DNA of 64,000 bases. Source: Microbacterium sp. (GTDB lineage: Bacteria; Actinomycetota; Actinomycetes; Actinomycetales; Microbacteriaceae). The position numbers and the translations under genes are program-made. The notes beneath the pieces are model-generated. The model saw only the letters and a list, made by a program, of their open reading frames with translations. It had not been told where the DNA came from and did no database searches. Position 1 is the stretch's first letter. Every line of letters begins with the position of its first letter. Shown here in pieces: positions 17,430 through 27,099 of this stretch. The stretch is from the NCBI RefSeq assembly GCF_017305435.1, contig NZ_JAFKIP010000003.1, positions 540,410 through 604,409 on the forward strand. Reading direction: 5' to 3'.

Positions 17430-19575
17430 CCTCTCTCTCCCCAGCCTCCGGAGCAGCCTCTGGAGCGGCCTCCGGTGTGCTCGCTCCGGCGCGCCGGCGG
17501 CGCAGCTTCAGCACCGTGCGGACGATTCCGAGGATCAGGAGCGCCGCGACGAGTGTGATCATGATGACGAGCCCGACCGACTCCCACTCCGCGTGCACCG
17601 ACACGTGCACCGGGACGGTGTCGCCGATCGTGACACCTGTTGCGCTCCGCAGCTGCAGTTCGAGCGTCGACTCGCCGCTGCCCACCCGCGCCTGCACGGG
17701 CACCTGCACGCGCGTGTTCTGCGAGGGCCCCGCCTCGACCGGAGTCGTGCCCTGCACGATGAGGCGCGGGTCGTTCCGCGTGGCGAAGAGGACCACCGAC
17801 ACGGGCCAGCGCAGGTCGTTGCGCACCGAGAAGCTCAGCGGCGCGCTCGAGGCGGCGAGCGTGATGTCGACCGGCGGGGTGATGGCGACCGCGCCCAGTG
17901 TGTCACGCGTCTGGGTGCGGTGATCGGTGAACGCGGTCGCGGCGGCATCCGCCGTCGCCGTGCGCCAGCCGTTGCCGATGAGCTGCAGGATCGCGGCGCG
18001 CTCGGGGGAGGTCAGCACCGTCGGGTCCGCGAGGATCGACGAGAAGCTCTGCAGCTCGCCCTCGTCGCTCAGCAGGGTGTGCAGCTCGTCGACGCGCTGG
18101 TCGTCGACCGCGTCGGCATGCAGCGTGACGGGCGCGGCCCCGCCGCTCGTGAGGGCGGCGATGTCGGCGACGGCGGTGCGCCCCGCGAGGCTGGATGCCG
18201 TCTGCAGCGCCGCGCGCAGCGAGGGGGCCGCGGCCGTACGGTCGACCGTGACGAGGAGCGTCCCCGCTCCCGCGTCGGATGCCGCGAACTGCGCGTACGC
18301 GGACGCGGCGGCCAGGGCGGCGTCCCGCGTGGGGGTCGCTTCGCTCGCGGCGGCCGCGCCGAGCGCGCGCGACGTGTCGGCGTCGTAGACGAGGAGGCGC
18401 GCGTCGCCGGCGTCGGTCGCGGTCGCCCAGGCGGGAGCCGCGGCATCCGTCACTGCGCTCGAGTCGATCAGCGTGAAGCTGGATGCCGAGGCGAGAGCCC
18501 TCACCGTCTCGGTGCCCGCGGTGCCCGTCGCAGGCCACAGCACCGTGTCGCCGGTGCCCCCGACGTCGGTGAGCTGGGCGAGCGTCGGGAGGTTGTCGGG
18601 TGCGCTGGAGCTTGAGTTGGGACTGGGGCTGGGCGCCGCGGAGGGCGTGCCGGATGCCGCGCGGAAGTCGCGCGCGGCCATGTACGGGTCCAGGGGCAGC
18701 GGCTCGAGCGGGGTGCCGAGCCCGGCCGTGATCTGGGTCGCGAGGTCGGCATCGCCGAACTGCAGCGCGAAGCGCGGGTTCGGCAGGGCCATCAGGTCGG
18801 TGAGCCACGCGCTGGCGCTCGCGGGGGCCGCGCTGCCGAGCACGCGGATCGCGGCGACGATCGCGGGATCCACCGCGAGGACGGACGTCGAACCCGTGAC
18901 CGCATCGAGAGCGCTGCGCAGGTCGCCGCCGGGCGCGGTGAGCGTCGTGAGCTCGTCGGCGGTGAGCAGCCCGGTCGAAAGGGCCGGGGCGGTGATCGGG
19001 ACGACGACGCTCACGGATCCGCCCGTGCCGGCGCCCGGGACCACGAGCACGGTCCGCGCCGTGACCACTCCCTGCGGCGTCGTGTAGTCCGCACGGACGG
19101 GATAGACCCCCGGCGTGCGCGCGGCGAACGCCGCCGGGTCGAGGCTGATCGTCGTCGCTCCGGTCGCGCGGCTCGCGATGCGCGGCAGCGTCGTGTCGGC
19201 GAGGACGGTCTCCGTACGGGCGAGGGCGGAGGCGTCTGCGCCGTCGCCGGTGTCGCCCGAGAGCCACGCGCGCGTCGCCGCCCGGTCGCCGAGGGCCGTC
19301 GCGGACGTCGTCACGTGCACGGCGCCCGCGTCGAGGTCGGCGAGGGTCGGGTTGTAGGCCGAGAGCGTCAGCGCGAGGGCGCTGCTGGTCGACACGACTC
19401 CCGCGCCGGACGGTGCCACGGTCAGTGCGATCGACGACGCGTCGCTCGCGGCGTCGTCGTCGGCGACGGCGGGCGATGCGAGGCCGAGCGCGACCGTGAC
19501 CACCGCCGACAGCGCGAGCACGGCGACCCACGCTCTCGCGAGAGGGCGGGCGCGGCGGGACGGGCTCAAGGTCAT
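17416..19575 (-). CDS. DUF6049 secreted, membrane-anchored protein
   Basis: This 719-residue protein starts at the ATG at 19575, with AGGAG upstream. A signal sequence covers residues 1-38 (ARAWVAVLALSAVVTVALGL, ending AVA). A large extracellular region rich in Ala, Thr and Ser follows, and a single transmembrane helix near 660-690 (VGLVIMITLVAALLILGIV) leads to a short basic tail. DUF6049 genes sit next to murJ in many actinobacteria, and a role in cell-wall biology is inferred from that. The reading frame continues open upstream to 23262 on this strand, but that part is antisense to real genes and was excluded. Confidence 0.85.
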   Translation of the reverse strand: MTLSPSRRARPLARAWVAVLALSAVVTVALGLASPAVADDDAASDASSIALTVAPSGAGVVSTSSALALTLSAYNPTLADLDAGAVHVTTSATALGDRAATRAWLSGDTGDGADASALARTETVLADTTLPRIASRATGATTISLDPAAFAARTPGVYPVRADYTTPQGVVTARTVLVVPGAGTGGSVSVVVPITAPALSTGLLTADELTTLTAPGGDLRSALDAVTGSTSVLAVDPAIVAAIRVLGSAAPASASAWLTDLMALPNPRFALQFGDADLATQITAGLGTPLEPLPLDPYMAARDFRAASGTPSAAPSPSPNSSSSAPDNLPTLAQLTDVGGTGDTVLWPATGTAGTETVRALASASSFTLIDSSAVTDAAAPAWATATDAGDARLLVYDADTSRALGAAAASEATPTRDAALAAASAYAQFAASDAGAGTLLVTVDRTAAAPSLRAALQTASSLAGRTAVADIAALTSGGAAPVTLHADAVDDQRVDELHTLLSDEGELQSFSSILADPTVLTSPERAAILQLIGNGWRTATADAAATAFTDHRTQTRDTLGAVAITPPVDITLAASSAPLSFSVRNDLRWPVSVVLFATRNDPRLIVQGTTPVEAGPSQNTRVQVPVQARVGSGESTLELQLRSATGVTIGDTVPVHVSVHAEWESVGLVIMITLVAALLILGIVRTVLKLRRRRAGASTPEAAPEAAPEAGEREDADG

Positions 19576-19686
19576 GACGGGATTCGACTCCTGTGCGATC
19601 CCAGACCGCACGATCAGGTGCGATTCTAGGGTCACCCCCCTGTGCGCCCGCAGTGACGGGCCGCGCGCGCGGCGAATGGACGACGA

Positions 19687-21327
19687 ATGGATGCCTCGGT
19701 GACGGATTCCCCGACCCCCCTCCGTACCCCCTCCCCGGCAGCGCCGGTGACCCCCGACCCCGCGGCCGCCGCGGCGCTCCGCGCCGATCTCGCGGCCGCC
19801 GGCTACACCGCCGACGCGGTGCGGGCCGCGTGGGGTCGCCTCGCCGACGAGGCGATCGGCCACGGGCTCGCCGGTCCTGCGCTGCGGGCGCTGGACGCGG
19901 CCGCCGCGGGCGGCTCCGGCGTCGGCGCGGCGACGCCCGCACTCGCGACCCTCGCTCGCCTGCTTTTCCTGGGGGTGCCGGCGCCGGTGGCATCCGTCGA
20001 CGCGGCCCTGCCGACGGCGGGCAGCGCGGGGCTCGCGGCGCTCGGGCTCGCCGCGATCGAGGGCGACGTCGTCGTGCCGCTCGCGCTCGTGCGGCCGCAG
20101 GAGTACGTCGAGTCCGGCGGCGCCGGCGAGTGGTGGATCGCGAGCGACCTCGACGAGACGGCCCTGAACGTTCGGGGCGCGGGCGGCACCCTGCCCACGG
20201 GGCACGTGCTCGGCGTCGGGGGCGCGTCGCTGACCCTCGCCGGTCTCCACCTGCCGACGCCGGCGCTCCGGGTGCTCGACGTCGGCACCGGCTGCGGCAT
20301 CCAGGCCCTGCGCGCGCGGCGCACCGCCGCGGAGGTCGTCGCGACCGACGTCTCGGAGCGGGCGCTCGCCTTCACACGCCTCAACGCGCTGCTGAACGGC
20401 GTGGACGGCATCGAGACGCGCCACGGCAGCCTGTTCGCCCCTGTCGCGGGTGAGGTGTTCGACCGGGTGGTGTCGAACCCGCCGTTCGTCATCACTCCGC
20501 GCGCCGCGGGGGTGCCCGAGTACGAGTATCGCGACGGTGGACTCGCCGGCGACGACCTCGTGGCCGCGTTCGTGACCGGGGTCGGCGACGTGCTGGCCCC
20601 GGGCGGCATCGCGCAGCTGCTCGGCAATTGGGAGTACCGCGGCGCGGAGGACGGCCTCGACCGGGTGCGCGAATGGGTGGATGCCTCGCCGGTGCCGCTC
20701 GACGCGTGGATCATCGAGCGCGAGCAGCTCGACCCGCTCGCCTACGCCGAGCTGTGGGTGCGCGACGGCGGCACGGCTCCGGGAACCCCCGATCACGGCG
20801 CGCTCGTGGAGGCGTGGCTCTCGGACTTCGCCGTGCGCGGCGTCACCGCGGTCGGGTTCGGCTACCTGCTGCTGCGGCGCGCGGCATCCGGTACGCCGTC
20901 GCTCCGCCGCTTCGAGCGGATCACGCAGCCCCTGTCGGACGGGGCGCTCGGCGATCACCTCGCGGCCGCGCTGGCCGCGCACGACGCCCTGGCCCCCCTG
21001 GCCGACGACGCGCTCGCCGCCGAGACGTTCGTCGTCGCGGGCGACGTGACAGAGGCGCGGCACCACCTGCCCGGGTCGGAGGACCCGTCGGTCATCGAAC
21101 TGCGCCAGGGCGGCGGGTTCGCTCGCGTGATCGAGGTCGACCCGGCCCTCGCCGCCCTCGTCGGCGCCTGCGACGGGGACCTGCCCGTCGGCGTCCTCTC
21201 CGACGCGATCGCGGAGCTGCTCGACGTGGATGCCGCCGCGCTCCGCGCGGACCTGCTGCCGCGCGTGCGGGAACTGGCCTTCACGGGGTTCCTGCGCCGC
21301 GCCCGGGCGGAGGGCCCCGCGCGATAG
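19687..21327 (+). CDS. SAM-dependent methyltransferase, HemK/RlmG-like
   Basis: This 546-residue protein has a class I methyltransferase core in its middle. Motif I is LDVGTGCG (Asp198), and the catalytic NPPF motif at 264-267 is typical of enzymes that methylate glutamine amide or base amino nitrogens. The flanking N-terminal (about 1-180) and C-terminal (about 380-546) regions resemble two actinobacterial DUFs found with this enzyme, the latter winged-helix-like. The substrate is unknown. The gene ends nine bases before the LuxR regulator. Confidence 0.8.
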   Translation: MDASVTDSPTPLRTPSPAAPVTPDPAAAAALRADLAAAGYTADAVRAAWGRLADEAIGHGLAGPALRALDAAAAGGSGVGAATPALATLARLLFLGVPAPVASVDAALPTAGSAGLAALGLAAIEGDVVVPLALVRPQEYVESGGAGEWWIASDLDETALNVRGAGGTLPTGHVLGVGGASLTLAGLHLPTPALRVLDVGTGCGIQALRARRTAAEVVATDVSERALAFTRLNALLNGVDGIETRHGSLFAPVAGEVFDRVVSNPPFVITPRAAGVPEYEYRDGGLAGDDLVAAFVTGVGDVLAPGGIAQLLGNWEYRGAEDGLDRVREWVDASPVPLDAWIIEREQLDPLAYAELWVRDGGTAPGTPDHGALVEAWLSDFAVRGVTAVGFGYLLLRRAASGTPSLRRFERITQPLSDGALGDHLAAALAAHDALAPLADDALAAETFVVAGDVTEARHHLPGSEDPSVIELRQGGGFARVIEVDPALAALVGACDGDLPVGVLSDAIAELLDVDAAALRADLLPRVRELAFTGFLRRARAEGPAR

Positions 21328-21336
21328 GTTGACGGC

Positions 21337-22989
21337 GTGGACCGGATCGCGGCGCTGCGCGAGGCGACGGATCTCGTCGTCGCGGGGCATTCCGCGCGCC
21401 CGGCCGACGGCGCGGCAGACCCCGAGGACGGCTGGAGCCTCGCGCTGGCGTCGTTCGCGGCATCCTTCGCCGGCCGACACGACGAAGCACTCGGCGGCGC
21501 TCGCCGCGCGCTCGTCGCGAGCGCGAACGGGGATGCCGCCGAGCGCGTGCTCGCCGCGGCCGTCCGCGCCCTCGCGGCGGCCGGGTGCGGAATCTCGGGG
21601 ACATGGCGTGACACCGCTCCGGGGGAGACCACGTCGGGCGACCCGCTGATGGACACGCTGCCGCTGCTCGCCCGCCTCGGGGACGGCGACGCCGACGCCT
21701 TCGCCCGCTACGCGTTCGCGGAAGCGGCTCTCACCTGCGCGCGCGTCGGCCTGGCCCACCAGGCCGCGGCAGGTCTCGGCGACGTCTGGCTCGGCGGACA
21801 CCCCTTCGGTGCCGTCATGGGAGTGCTCCGGGCACGTGCGTTCGCGTTCTCGGGACGGATCGACGACGCGATCGCCGTCGTCCGGCGCATCCCCCGCACG
21901 GCGACGCGCATCGACCTGCTCGTCGACGCGACGCGCGCCTTCATCGCGGGCAACGCCGCCGACCGCGCCGACGTGCTCGCGCTCGTGCAGCGCATCGAAG
22001 ACCTGCCGCCCGCGGGTCTCGACAGGCTCGACGGCGGCGCCGTGCTGCTCGGGTGCTACGGACTCCTGGGCCTCGGCGAGCCGATGGCGGCCGGGCGTCT
22101 CGTGTCGCGATTCGGCTGGGATGACGCGATGGTCATCGACCGCGCACTCGTGCACGAGCTCTTCGTCGAGGGTGCCGTGCGCGTGGAGGACGCCGAGGCC
22201 GCGGACGCCTGGCTCGCACGCGCAGAGGAGGCCGACGGCGACCCGATCGCCGACTCGACCCTCGACCGCACCCGCAGCCGCGCGGCCCTGGCGGCCGGGC
22301 GGGTCACCGAGGCCGCCCTGGCCGCCGATCGTGCCGTCGCCGCCGCCGAGCGCGAGGGTCGCGTCATCGAGGCGATGGAGGGTCGCATCGTCGCCGCCCG
22401 GGCGCGGGTGTCGGCGGGGCGGTCGGCGGATGCCGCGAGGCTCCTCCGCTCGGCGACGCGCGACGCCGAGCGGGACGGGCATCGGTCGATGCGGCGACAG
22501 GCCGACCGGGTCCTGCGGGCGACCGGACGGCGGCTGCCGCCGGCGCACGGCGCCGCGCTGTCCGCACGCGAAGCGCACGTGTGCGAACTGATGCTGCGCG
22601 GCTGCGAGAACCTCGAGATCGCCGCGCTCCTCGACATCTCGGAGAACACCGTGCGCGGACACGTCTCGCGGGTCCTCGCGGCGCACGGCGTCCACACGCG
22701 GATCGCGCTCATCGCACGGGCGCACTGGCCCGACGGCGCGTGCGACGTCAGGACTCTCACTGGCCTCACACCCCGCCAGCGCGCCGTCGTCGCGGAGCTG
22801 ATCGGCGGGCGCGGCACCGCGGAGATCGCCGCGCGGATGGGTGTGCGGGAGCGCACGATCGAGAAGCACCTCGACGACGTCAAGGAACGATGGGGCTGCC
22901 GCACGCGCGTCGACATCGTGCGGTACGCGGCCGCCCTCGCCGCCGACGCTGTGACGGATGCCGCGACCGATGCCGCGATCGGCGAATAA
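21337..22989 (+). CDS. LuxR-type regulator with two C-terminal HTH domains
   Basis: The 550-residue protein has an Ala-rich helical N-terminal region (about 1-400) that looks like TPR-type repeats. Two consecutive LuxR-type helix-turn-helix domains follow at about 407-462 (LSAREAHVCELMLRGCENLE) and 477-533 (LTPRQRAVVAELIGGRGTAE). Most LuxR-type proteins have only one. The GTG start at 21337 lies six bases after TAGGTT (21325-21330), suggesting a leaderless transcript. The lipoprotein gene pair follows 48 bases downstream and is a plausible target. Confidence 0.8.
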   Translation: MDRIAALREATDLVVAGHSARPADGAADPEDGWSLALASFAASFAGRHDEALGGARRALVASANGDAAERVLAAAVRALAAAGCGISGTWRDTAPGETTSGDPLMDTLPLLARLGDGDADAFARYAFAEAALTCARVGLAHQAAAGLGDVWLGGHPFGAVMGVLRARAFAFSGRIDDAIAVVRRIPRTATRIDLLVDATRAFIAGNAADRADVLALVQRIEDLPPAGLDRLDGGAVLLGCYGLLGLGEPMAAGRLVSRFGWDDAMVIDRALVHELFVEGAVRVEDAEAADAWLARAEEADGDPIADSTLDRTRSRAALAAGRVTEAALAADRAVAAAEREGRVIEAMEGRIVAARARVSAGRSADAARLLRSATRDAERDGHRSMRRQADRVLRATGRRLPPAHGAALSAREAHVCELMLRGCENLEIAALLDISENTVRGHVSRVLAAHGVHTRIALIARAHWPDGACDVRTLTGLTPRQRAVVAELIGGRGTAEIAARMGVRERTIEKHLDDVKERWGCRTRVDIVRYAAALAADAVTDAATDAAIGE

Positions 22990-23037
22990 TCCCGAATCCC
23001 ACTGTCGCGGACCGCGTCGGCGTGAACAGGATGAGGC

Positions 23038-23592
23038 ATGCGTCACCCTGGCATCCGTTCCCGCACCCGACCCGCCCGCTTCGCGGGCTGCGTGATCGTC
23101 GCGCTTGCCCTGGGGGGTGCTCTGGGGAGTGCTCTGGCGGGCTGTGCGGCGGGGGCGCCGACGGGTGACGAGCGCGGCACCGCGGGCACGGCGGATGCCG
23201 GCGATTCGGGAACCTCGGCACTCTCCTGCGACGGGGTGACGACTGGGGGGTTCGGGCTGCACCGCGACGCGCGCGTCACGGTGCAGCCCGACGCCGGAAT
23301 CGTGCCGCTCGCATCGGATGCCGACGCGATCGAGTTCACCGACGCGGGGTACGCCGACGGCACGACCTACGGCTGGGAGCTGGCGTACGTCGACGGCGCC
23401 TCGGCGTTCCCCGTCCAGGGTTCGTTCTTCTTCGATGCCGACGGCGGGACGTTCCGGCTCGCCGGCCCCCTCGCGCCGCTGGGCGCGGACGGCGGTCCCT
23501 ACGCGGGCATCCTCACCGTCACGGCGACGACGACCACGGAGGGGACCGTCGAACTGGCCCAGGTCTGCGTTGCGCTCGCGAAGGACGGATGA
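23038..23592 (+). CDS. Putative lipoprotein (small partner)
   Basis: This 184-residue protein has a lipoprotein signal peptide: basic N-terminus, hydrophobic core and lipobox SALAGC with Cys36. The mature part is rich in Asp, Gly and Thr and has no recognised domain. A second cysteine pair (SCDG and QVCVAL) could form a disulfide. The ATG at 23038 has an AGGATGAGG Shine-Dalgarno. Its stop overlaps the start of the next lipoprotein (ATGA), so the two are translated together. Confidence 0.7.
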   Translation: MRHPGIRSRTRPARFAGCVIVALALGGALGSALAGCAAGAPTGDERGTAGTADAGDSGTSALSCDGVTTGGFGLHRDARVTVQPDAGIVPLASDADAIEFTDAGYADGTTYGWELAYVDGASAFPVQGSFFFDADGGTFRLAGPLAPLGADGGPYAGILTVTATTTTEGTVELAQVCVALAKDG

Positions 23593-25412
23593 TGCTGCGC
23601 GCGCGGATCGCGCTTGCCGCGCTTCTCGCGGCCGCCCTCGCGGGTGCCGGGCTGAGCGCCTGCCGCCCGAGTGAGAGCGACGCGAGCGGGGCGAGTGGTG
23701 ATTGGCGGCGTGAGCTCGCGGGATGGGGCATCGCGACCGTGCCGTTCGAGGGCGGAGAGCCGCTCCAGCCGGTGACCGGCGACACGGTTCTGGTGCTGAC
23801 GGACTGGCAGGCCGCGGCGCTCGCGCACGGGATGCCGGCCGGTGACGACGACGCGACCGTCTTCGACGGCACGCCGACGGAGCTCCTCGATGCGATCGGT
23901 GCGGACGGTGCAGAAAGCGCGCGCGGCGATGCCCTGACGACCTCCGGGGTCATCGCGGCGTGGTGGGCGCACGCCGACACGCCGCGGGCCGCCGCGGCCC
24001 GCGGCTTCCAGGCGCCGATTGCGGGTGTCGTTCCCGACGTCGTCCTGCTGCTGTTCACCGCGGACGCGCTCGACGACGCCGGTCGCACCGTCGACACGAG
24101 TCCGCCCGGAGCCGTGCCCGCCGTCGGCGGGCGTGCGCCCGCGGTCGCCGCGCCCCTGCCCGGACCACCGACCTCCGCGCCGCTCGCGGCGGGTACAGAC
24201 GGCCGCGTCGCCGCGCCCGATCCCTGCGGCACCGTCGGCGACGCGATCGGGAGCGTCAATGCGTTCCTCGACGACATGGGCGATCTCGGCACCGTCATCC
24301 GCGGTGCCCTCGAACAGGCCTACGGCGCCCTCGACGCCGTCACGGGCGGCGCGCTCGCCGCCGTCAAACGCGCTATCGCGGTCGCCAACGTCGTGTTGAA
24401 CATGGGCTCGCTCCTCACGCCGTGGACGGTGCAGTGGGAGACAGCGCCGTCCGGCGCGCTCGAGGTCGGCCTGAACGGGGCGTCACCCATGGCGTTCACC
24501 GACACCGTGCGCCTCGTCGGCGCGGCGGCGTCGCCTCCGGTCGCGGTGCAGAGCTGCCTCAGCCTTCTCGGCATCCTCGATCCGACCAGCCAGAAGGGCA
24601 CGAAGCTCGACTGGCAGTTCCAGGTCGGCGTCGTGCCCGAAGTGCCGGACGGGGTGATCGTTCCGGGCACGCCGCCGACCGCCCTCGGGGCCGACAACGC
24701 GGCCGCCCTCGACCTCACGACCGGTGTCGAGAGTCTCACTGCCGAGAAGCGGGTGGTCCGTGCCGCGCCCGCCCTCGTCATCGTGTCGATGCAGCGCGCG
24801 GATGCCGAGCGGGTGACCTCGTACATCCGCTCGCTCGGCGGGGGTCTCGTCGACGCGGTTCTGGGGGGCGCGCTGGACCAGGTAGCGACGGCGATCGAGC
24901 TCGCCGTGAATCCGACGTTCGAGGTGCGCCAGCACGTCGTGCGCTACTGGGAGGCCGACGAGACGCCGGACCCGCCCGCGGCCGATCCGCCCGGTCCGGC
25001 GGTTCCTCCGGCGCAGCCCCCGCTCGACACCCCGATCGAGTGCTCCGTGAGCGCGCAGGACGTCGCCGCCGTCTCCGGCCGCGAGATCACGAGCGTGCGC
25101 TACGGCGAGTTCGGCGACCCGACCAACGGGCCGCTCCGCGCGTGCCTGTACGACGTGAGCGGCGGCGGGATGATCGTCGTCGGCGAGGGCATCTACCCGG
25201 ATGACCCCGCGGCGGTCGACCCCGGGTTCACCGGCATCCTCACCGACGGCGCGTGCAACCGCGCGTCCGGCTACCTCGAGCTCGGGCCCGATGTCTACGG
25301 GTACCTCGTGTGGTCGGGGTATGCCCTCCGCGGCACGTACTACTACCAGCTCGGGATGGACGATCCCGGGCGGGTGCTGGCGACCCTCGCGCGCATCGCG
25401 GCGTTCTGCTGA
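23589..25412 (+). CDS. Large putative lipoprotein of unknown function
   Basis: This 607-residue protein has a lipobox LSAC (Cys25). A proline-rich segment lies near 175-215 (PLPGPPTSAPLAAG), and a second linker at about 465-485 (PPAADPPGPAVPPAQPP). The region between them has beta-rich and helical stretches without a family I recognise. The C-terminal domain (about 485-607) contains four cysteines (ECSVS, ACLYD, GACNR and the last residue). It overlaps the smaller lipoprotein, so a joint surface function is inferred. Confidence 0.7.
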   Translation: MMLRARIALAALLAAALAGAGLSACRPSESDASGASGDWRRELAGWGIATVPFEGGEPLQPVTGDTVLVLTDWQAAALAHGMPAGDDDATVFDGTPTELLDAIGADGAESARGDALTTSGVIAAWWAHADTPRAAAARGFQAPIAGVVPDVVLLLFTADALDDAGRTVDTSPPGAVPAVGGRAPAVAAPLPGPPTSAPLAAGTDGRVAAPDPCGTVGDAIGSVNAFLDDMGDLGTVIRGALEQAYGALDAVTGGALAAVKRAIAVANVVLNMGSLLTPWTVQWETAPSGALEVGLNGASPMAFTDTVRLVGAAASPPVAVQSCLSLLGILDPTSQKGTKLDWQFQVGVVPEVPDGVIVPGTPPTALGADNAAALDLTTGVESLTAEKRVVRAAPALVIVSMQRADAERVTSYIRSLGGGLVDAVLGGALDQVATAIELAVNPTFEVRQHVVRYWEADETPDPPAADPPGPAVPPAQPPLDTPIECSVSAQDVAAVSGREITSVRYGEFGDPTNGPLRACLYDVSGGGMIVVGEGIYPDDPAAVDPGFTGILTDGACNRASGYLELGPDVYGYLVWSGYALRGTYYYQLGMDDPGRVLATLARIAAFC

Positions 25413-25437
25413 CTCCCCGCCCGCTACCCTGGAATCC

Positions 25438-26895
25438 ATGCTCAACATGGCCGAGGGGCTCGACCGCCTGGGGGCGCTCGCGACCTCGCCGATCATGGCG
25501 CGCCTGGGCGCGGCGTTCGCGCAGGCCGGGTTCGAGCTCGCGATCGTCGGGGGGCCCGTGCGCGACGCGATCCTCGGCCGCGGAACGCACGACCTCGACC
25601 TCACGACGAACGCCCGCCCGGACGACATACTGCGGATCGTGAAACCCCTGGCATCCGCCACCTGGGACATCGGGCGTGCGTTCGGCACGATCGGTGCGAA
25701 GATCACGGGCCCCGGGGCGTCCGGAGAGCCAGGCGTCGCCGAGCAGGTCGAGATCACGACCTACCGCGCCGACAGCTACGACGGCGTGACCCGCAAGCCG
25801 ACGGTCGCCTTCGGCGACGACCTCGAGGCCGATCTCGCCCGCCGCGACTTCACCATCGGGGCGATGGCGCTGCGGCTGCCCGTGCCGGCGCTCGTGGATC
25901 CGACGGGAGGCGTCGAGGACCTCATCGCGGGCGTCCTGCGCACGCCCGGAGACCCCGACGTGAGCTTCGGCGACGACCCGCTGCGCATGCTGCGCGCGGC
26001 GCGATTCAGCGGCCAACTCGGGTTCGCCGTCGCGCCCGAGACGCTCGAGGCGATGACGCGGCTGCGCGCCTCGATCGGGATCGTGAGCCCCGAGCGCGTG
26101 CAGGCCGAGCTCGTGAAGCTGCTCGCCTCCGCCGACCCCGTCCGCGGCATCCGGCTGCTCGTCGACACCGGCCTCATGGACGAGATCCTGCCCGAGGTCC
26201 CCGCGCTGCGCCTCGAGATCGACGAGCACCACCACCACAAGGACGTCTACGAGCACTCGCTCACGGTGCTGCAGCAGACGATCGACCTCGAGCACGCCCG
26301 CCACCCCGGCGCGGCACCCGACGTGACGCTGCGCCTCGCCGCGCTCCTCCACGACATCGGCAAGCCCGCGACGCGCAAGCTCGAACCGGGCGGCGGCGTC
26401 AGCTTCCACCACCACGATCTCAAGGGTGCGCGGATGGCGCGCAAGCGCCTGCAGGCGCTGCGCTTCGACACCGACACGATCTCCTCGGTCGCCCAGCTCA
26501 TCGAGCAGCATCTGCGATTCTTCGGTTACTCCGAGGGCGCCTGGACCGACTCCGCCGTCCGCCGGTACGTGCGGGATGCCGGCGCCGAGCTCGAGCGCCT
26601 CCACATCCTCACCCGTGCCGACGTCACGACGCGCAACAAGCGCAAGGCGGCGCGCCTTTCGGCCGCGTACGACGACATCGAGCGGCGCATCGACGAGCTC
26701 GCCGCACAGGAAGAGCTCGACGCGATGCGCCCCGAGCTCGACGGCAACCGCATCCAGGAGGTCCTCGGCATCGGGCCGGGGCGCGAGGTCGGCGAGGCCT
26801 ACCGGTTCCTCCTGGATCTGCGCCTCGACGAGGGCATCATCGGCCCGGATGCCGCCGAGGAGCGCCTCCGCGACTGGTGGGCCGCGCGAAGCTGA
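25438..26895 (+). CDS. pcnA: CCA tRNA nucleotidyltransferase
   Basis: This enzyme adds or repairs the 3'-CCA end of tRNAs. The protein has 485 residues. The nucleotidyltransferase head has GGPVRDAILG and the metal-binding DLDLTT, then RRDFTIGAMAL and DPLRMLRAARF. An HD domain follows (HHHHKDVYEHSL, LHDIGKPATR). The ATG at 25438 is seven bases after TACCCT (25425-25430) with no Shine-Dalgarno, so it is probably leaderless; the ATG at 25447 is an alternative. In many actinobacteria the gene is divergent from DUF6049-murJ; here four genes lie between them. Confidence 0.94.
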   Translation: MLNMAEGLDRLGALATSPIMARLGAAFAQAGFELAIVGGPVRDAILGRGTHDLDLTTNARPDDILRIVKPLASATWDIGRAFGTIGAKITGPGASGEPGVAEQVEITTYRADSYDGVTRKPTVAFGDDLEADLARRDFTIGAMALRLPVPALVDPTGGVEDLIAGVLRTPGDPDVSFGDDPLRMLRAARFSGQLGFAVAPETLEAMTRLRASIGIVSPERVQAELVKLLASADPVRGIRLLVDTGLMDEILPEVPALRLEIDEHHHHKDVYEHSLTVLQQTIDLEHARHPGAAPDVTLRLAALLHDIGKPATRKLEPGGGVSFHHHDLKGARMARKRLQALRFDTDTISSVAQLIEQHLRFFGYSEGAWTDSAVRRYVRDAGAELERLHILTRADVTTRNKRKAARLSAAYDDIERRIDELAAQEELDAMRPELDGNRIQEVLGIGPGREVGEAYRFLLDLRLDEGIIGPDAAEERLRDWWAARS

Positions 26896-27099
26896 GCGAT
26901 CCGACCCGCCCCGCCCGGCCCGGCCCGCCCGGCCCGGCTGGGCCTGATCGGCGTCGCAAAAGCAGGCCGGATCGGCCGCAGGGCGGCCTGCGCGGCCCCG
27001 AAGGGTCGATCCGCCCTGCTTTTCGAACGGGTTCCGTTCCATGCGGTCGCCCGCCGACCTAGACTGACGGCACGCTCCTCACCGTCGATCGGAGTCGCC

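Noticed and set aside
17416-23262. Very long minus-strand open frame of about 1,950 codons
   Set aside because: Only the part from 19575 down is the DUF6049 gene, with a signal peptide and conserved features. The rest is antisense to the methyltransferase and LuxR genes and arises from high-GC codon bias.
25240-27042. 600-codon minus-strand frame opposite pcnA
   Set aside because: pcnA on the plus strand has all catalytic motifs. The antisense product has no recognisable features.
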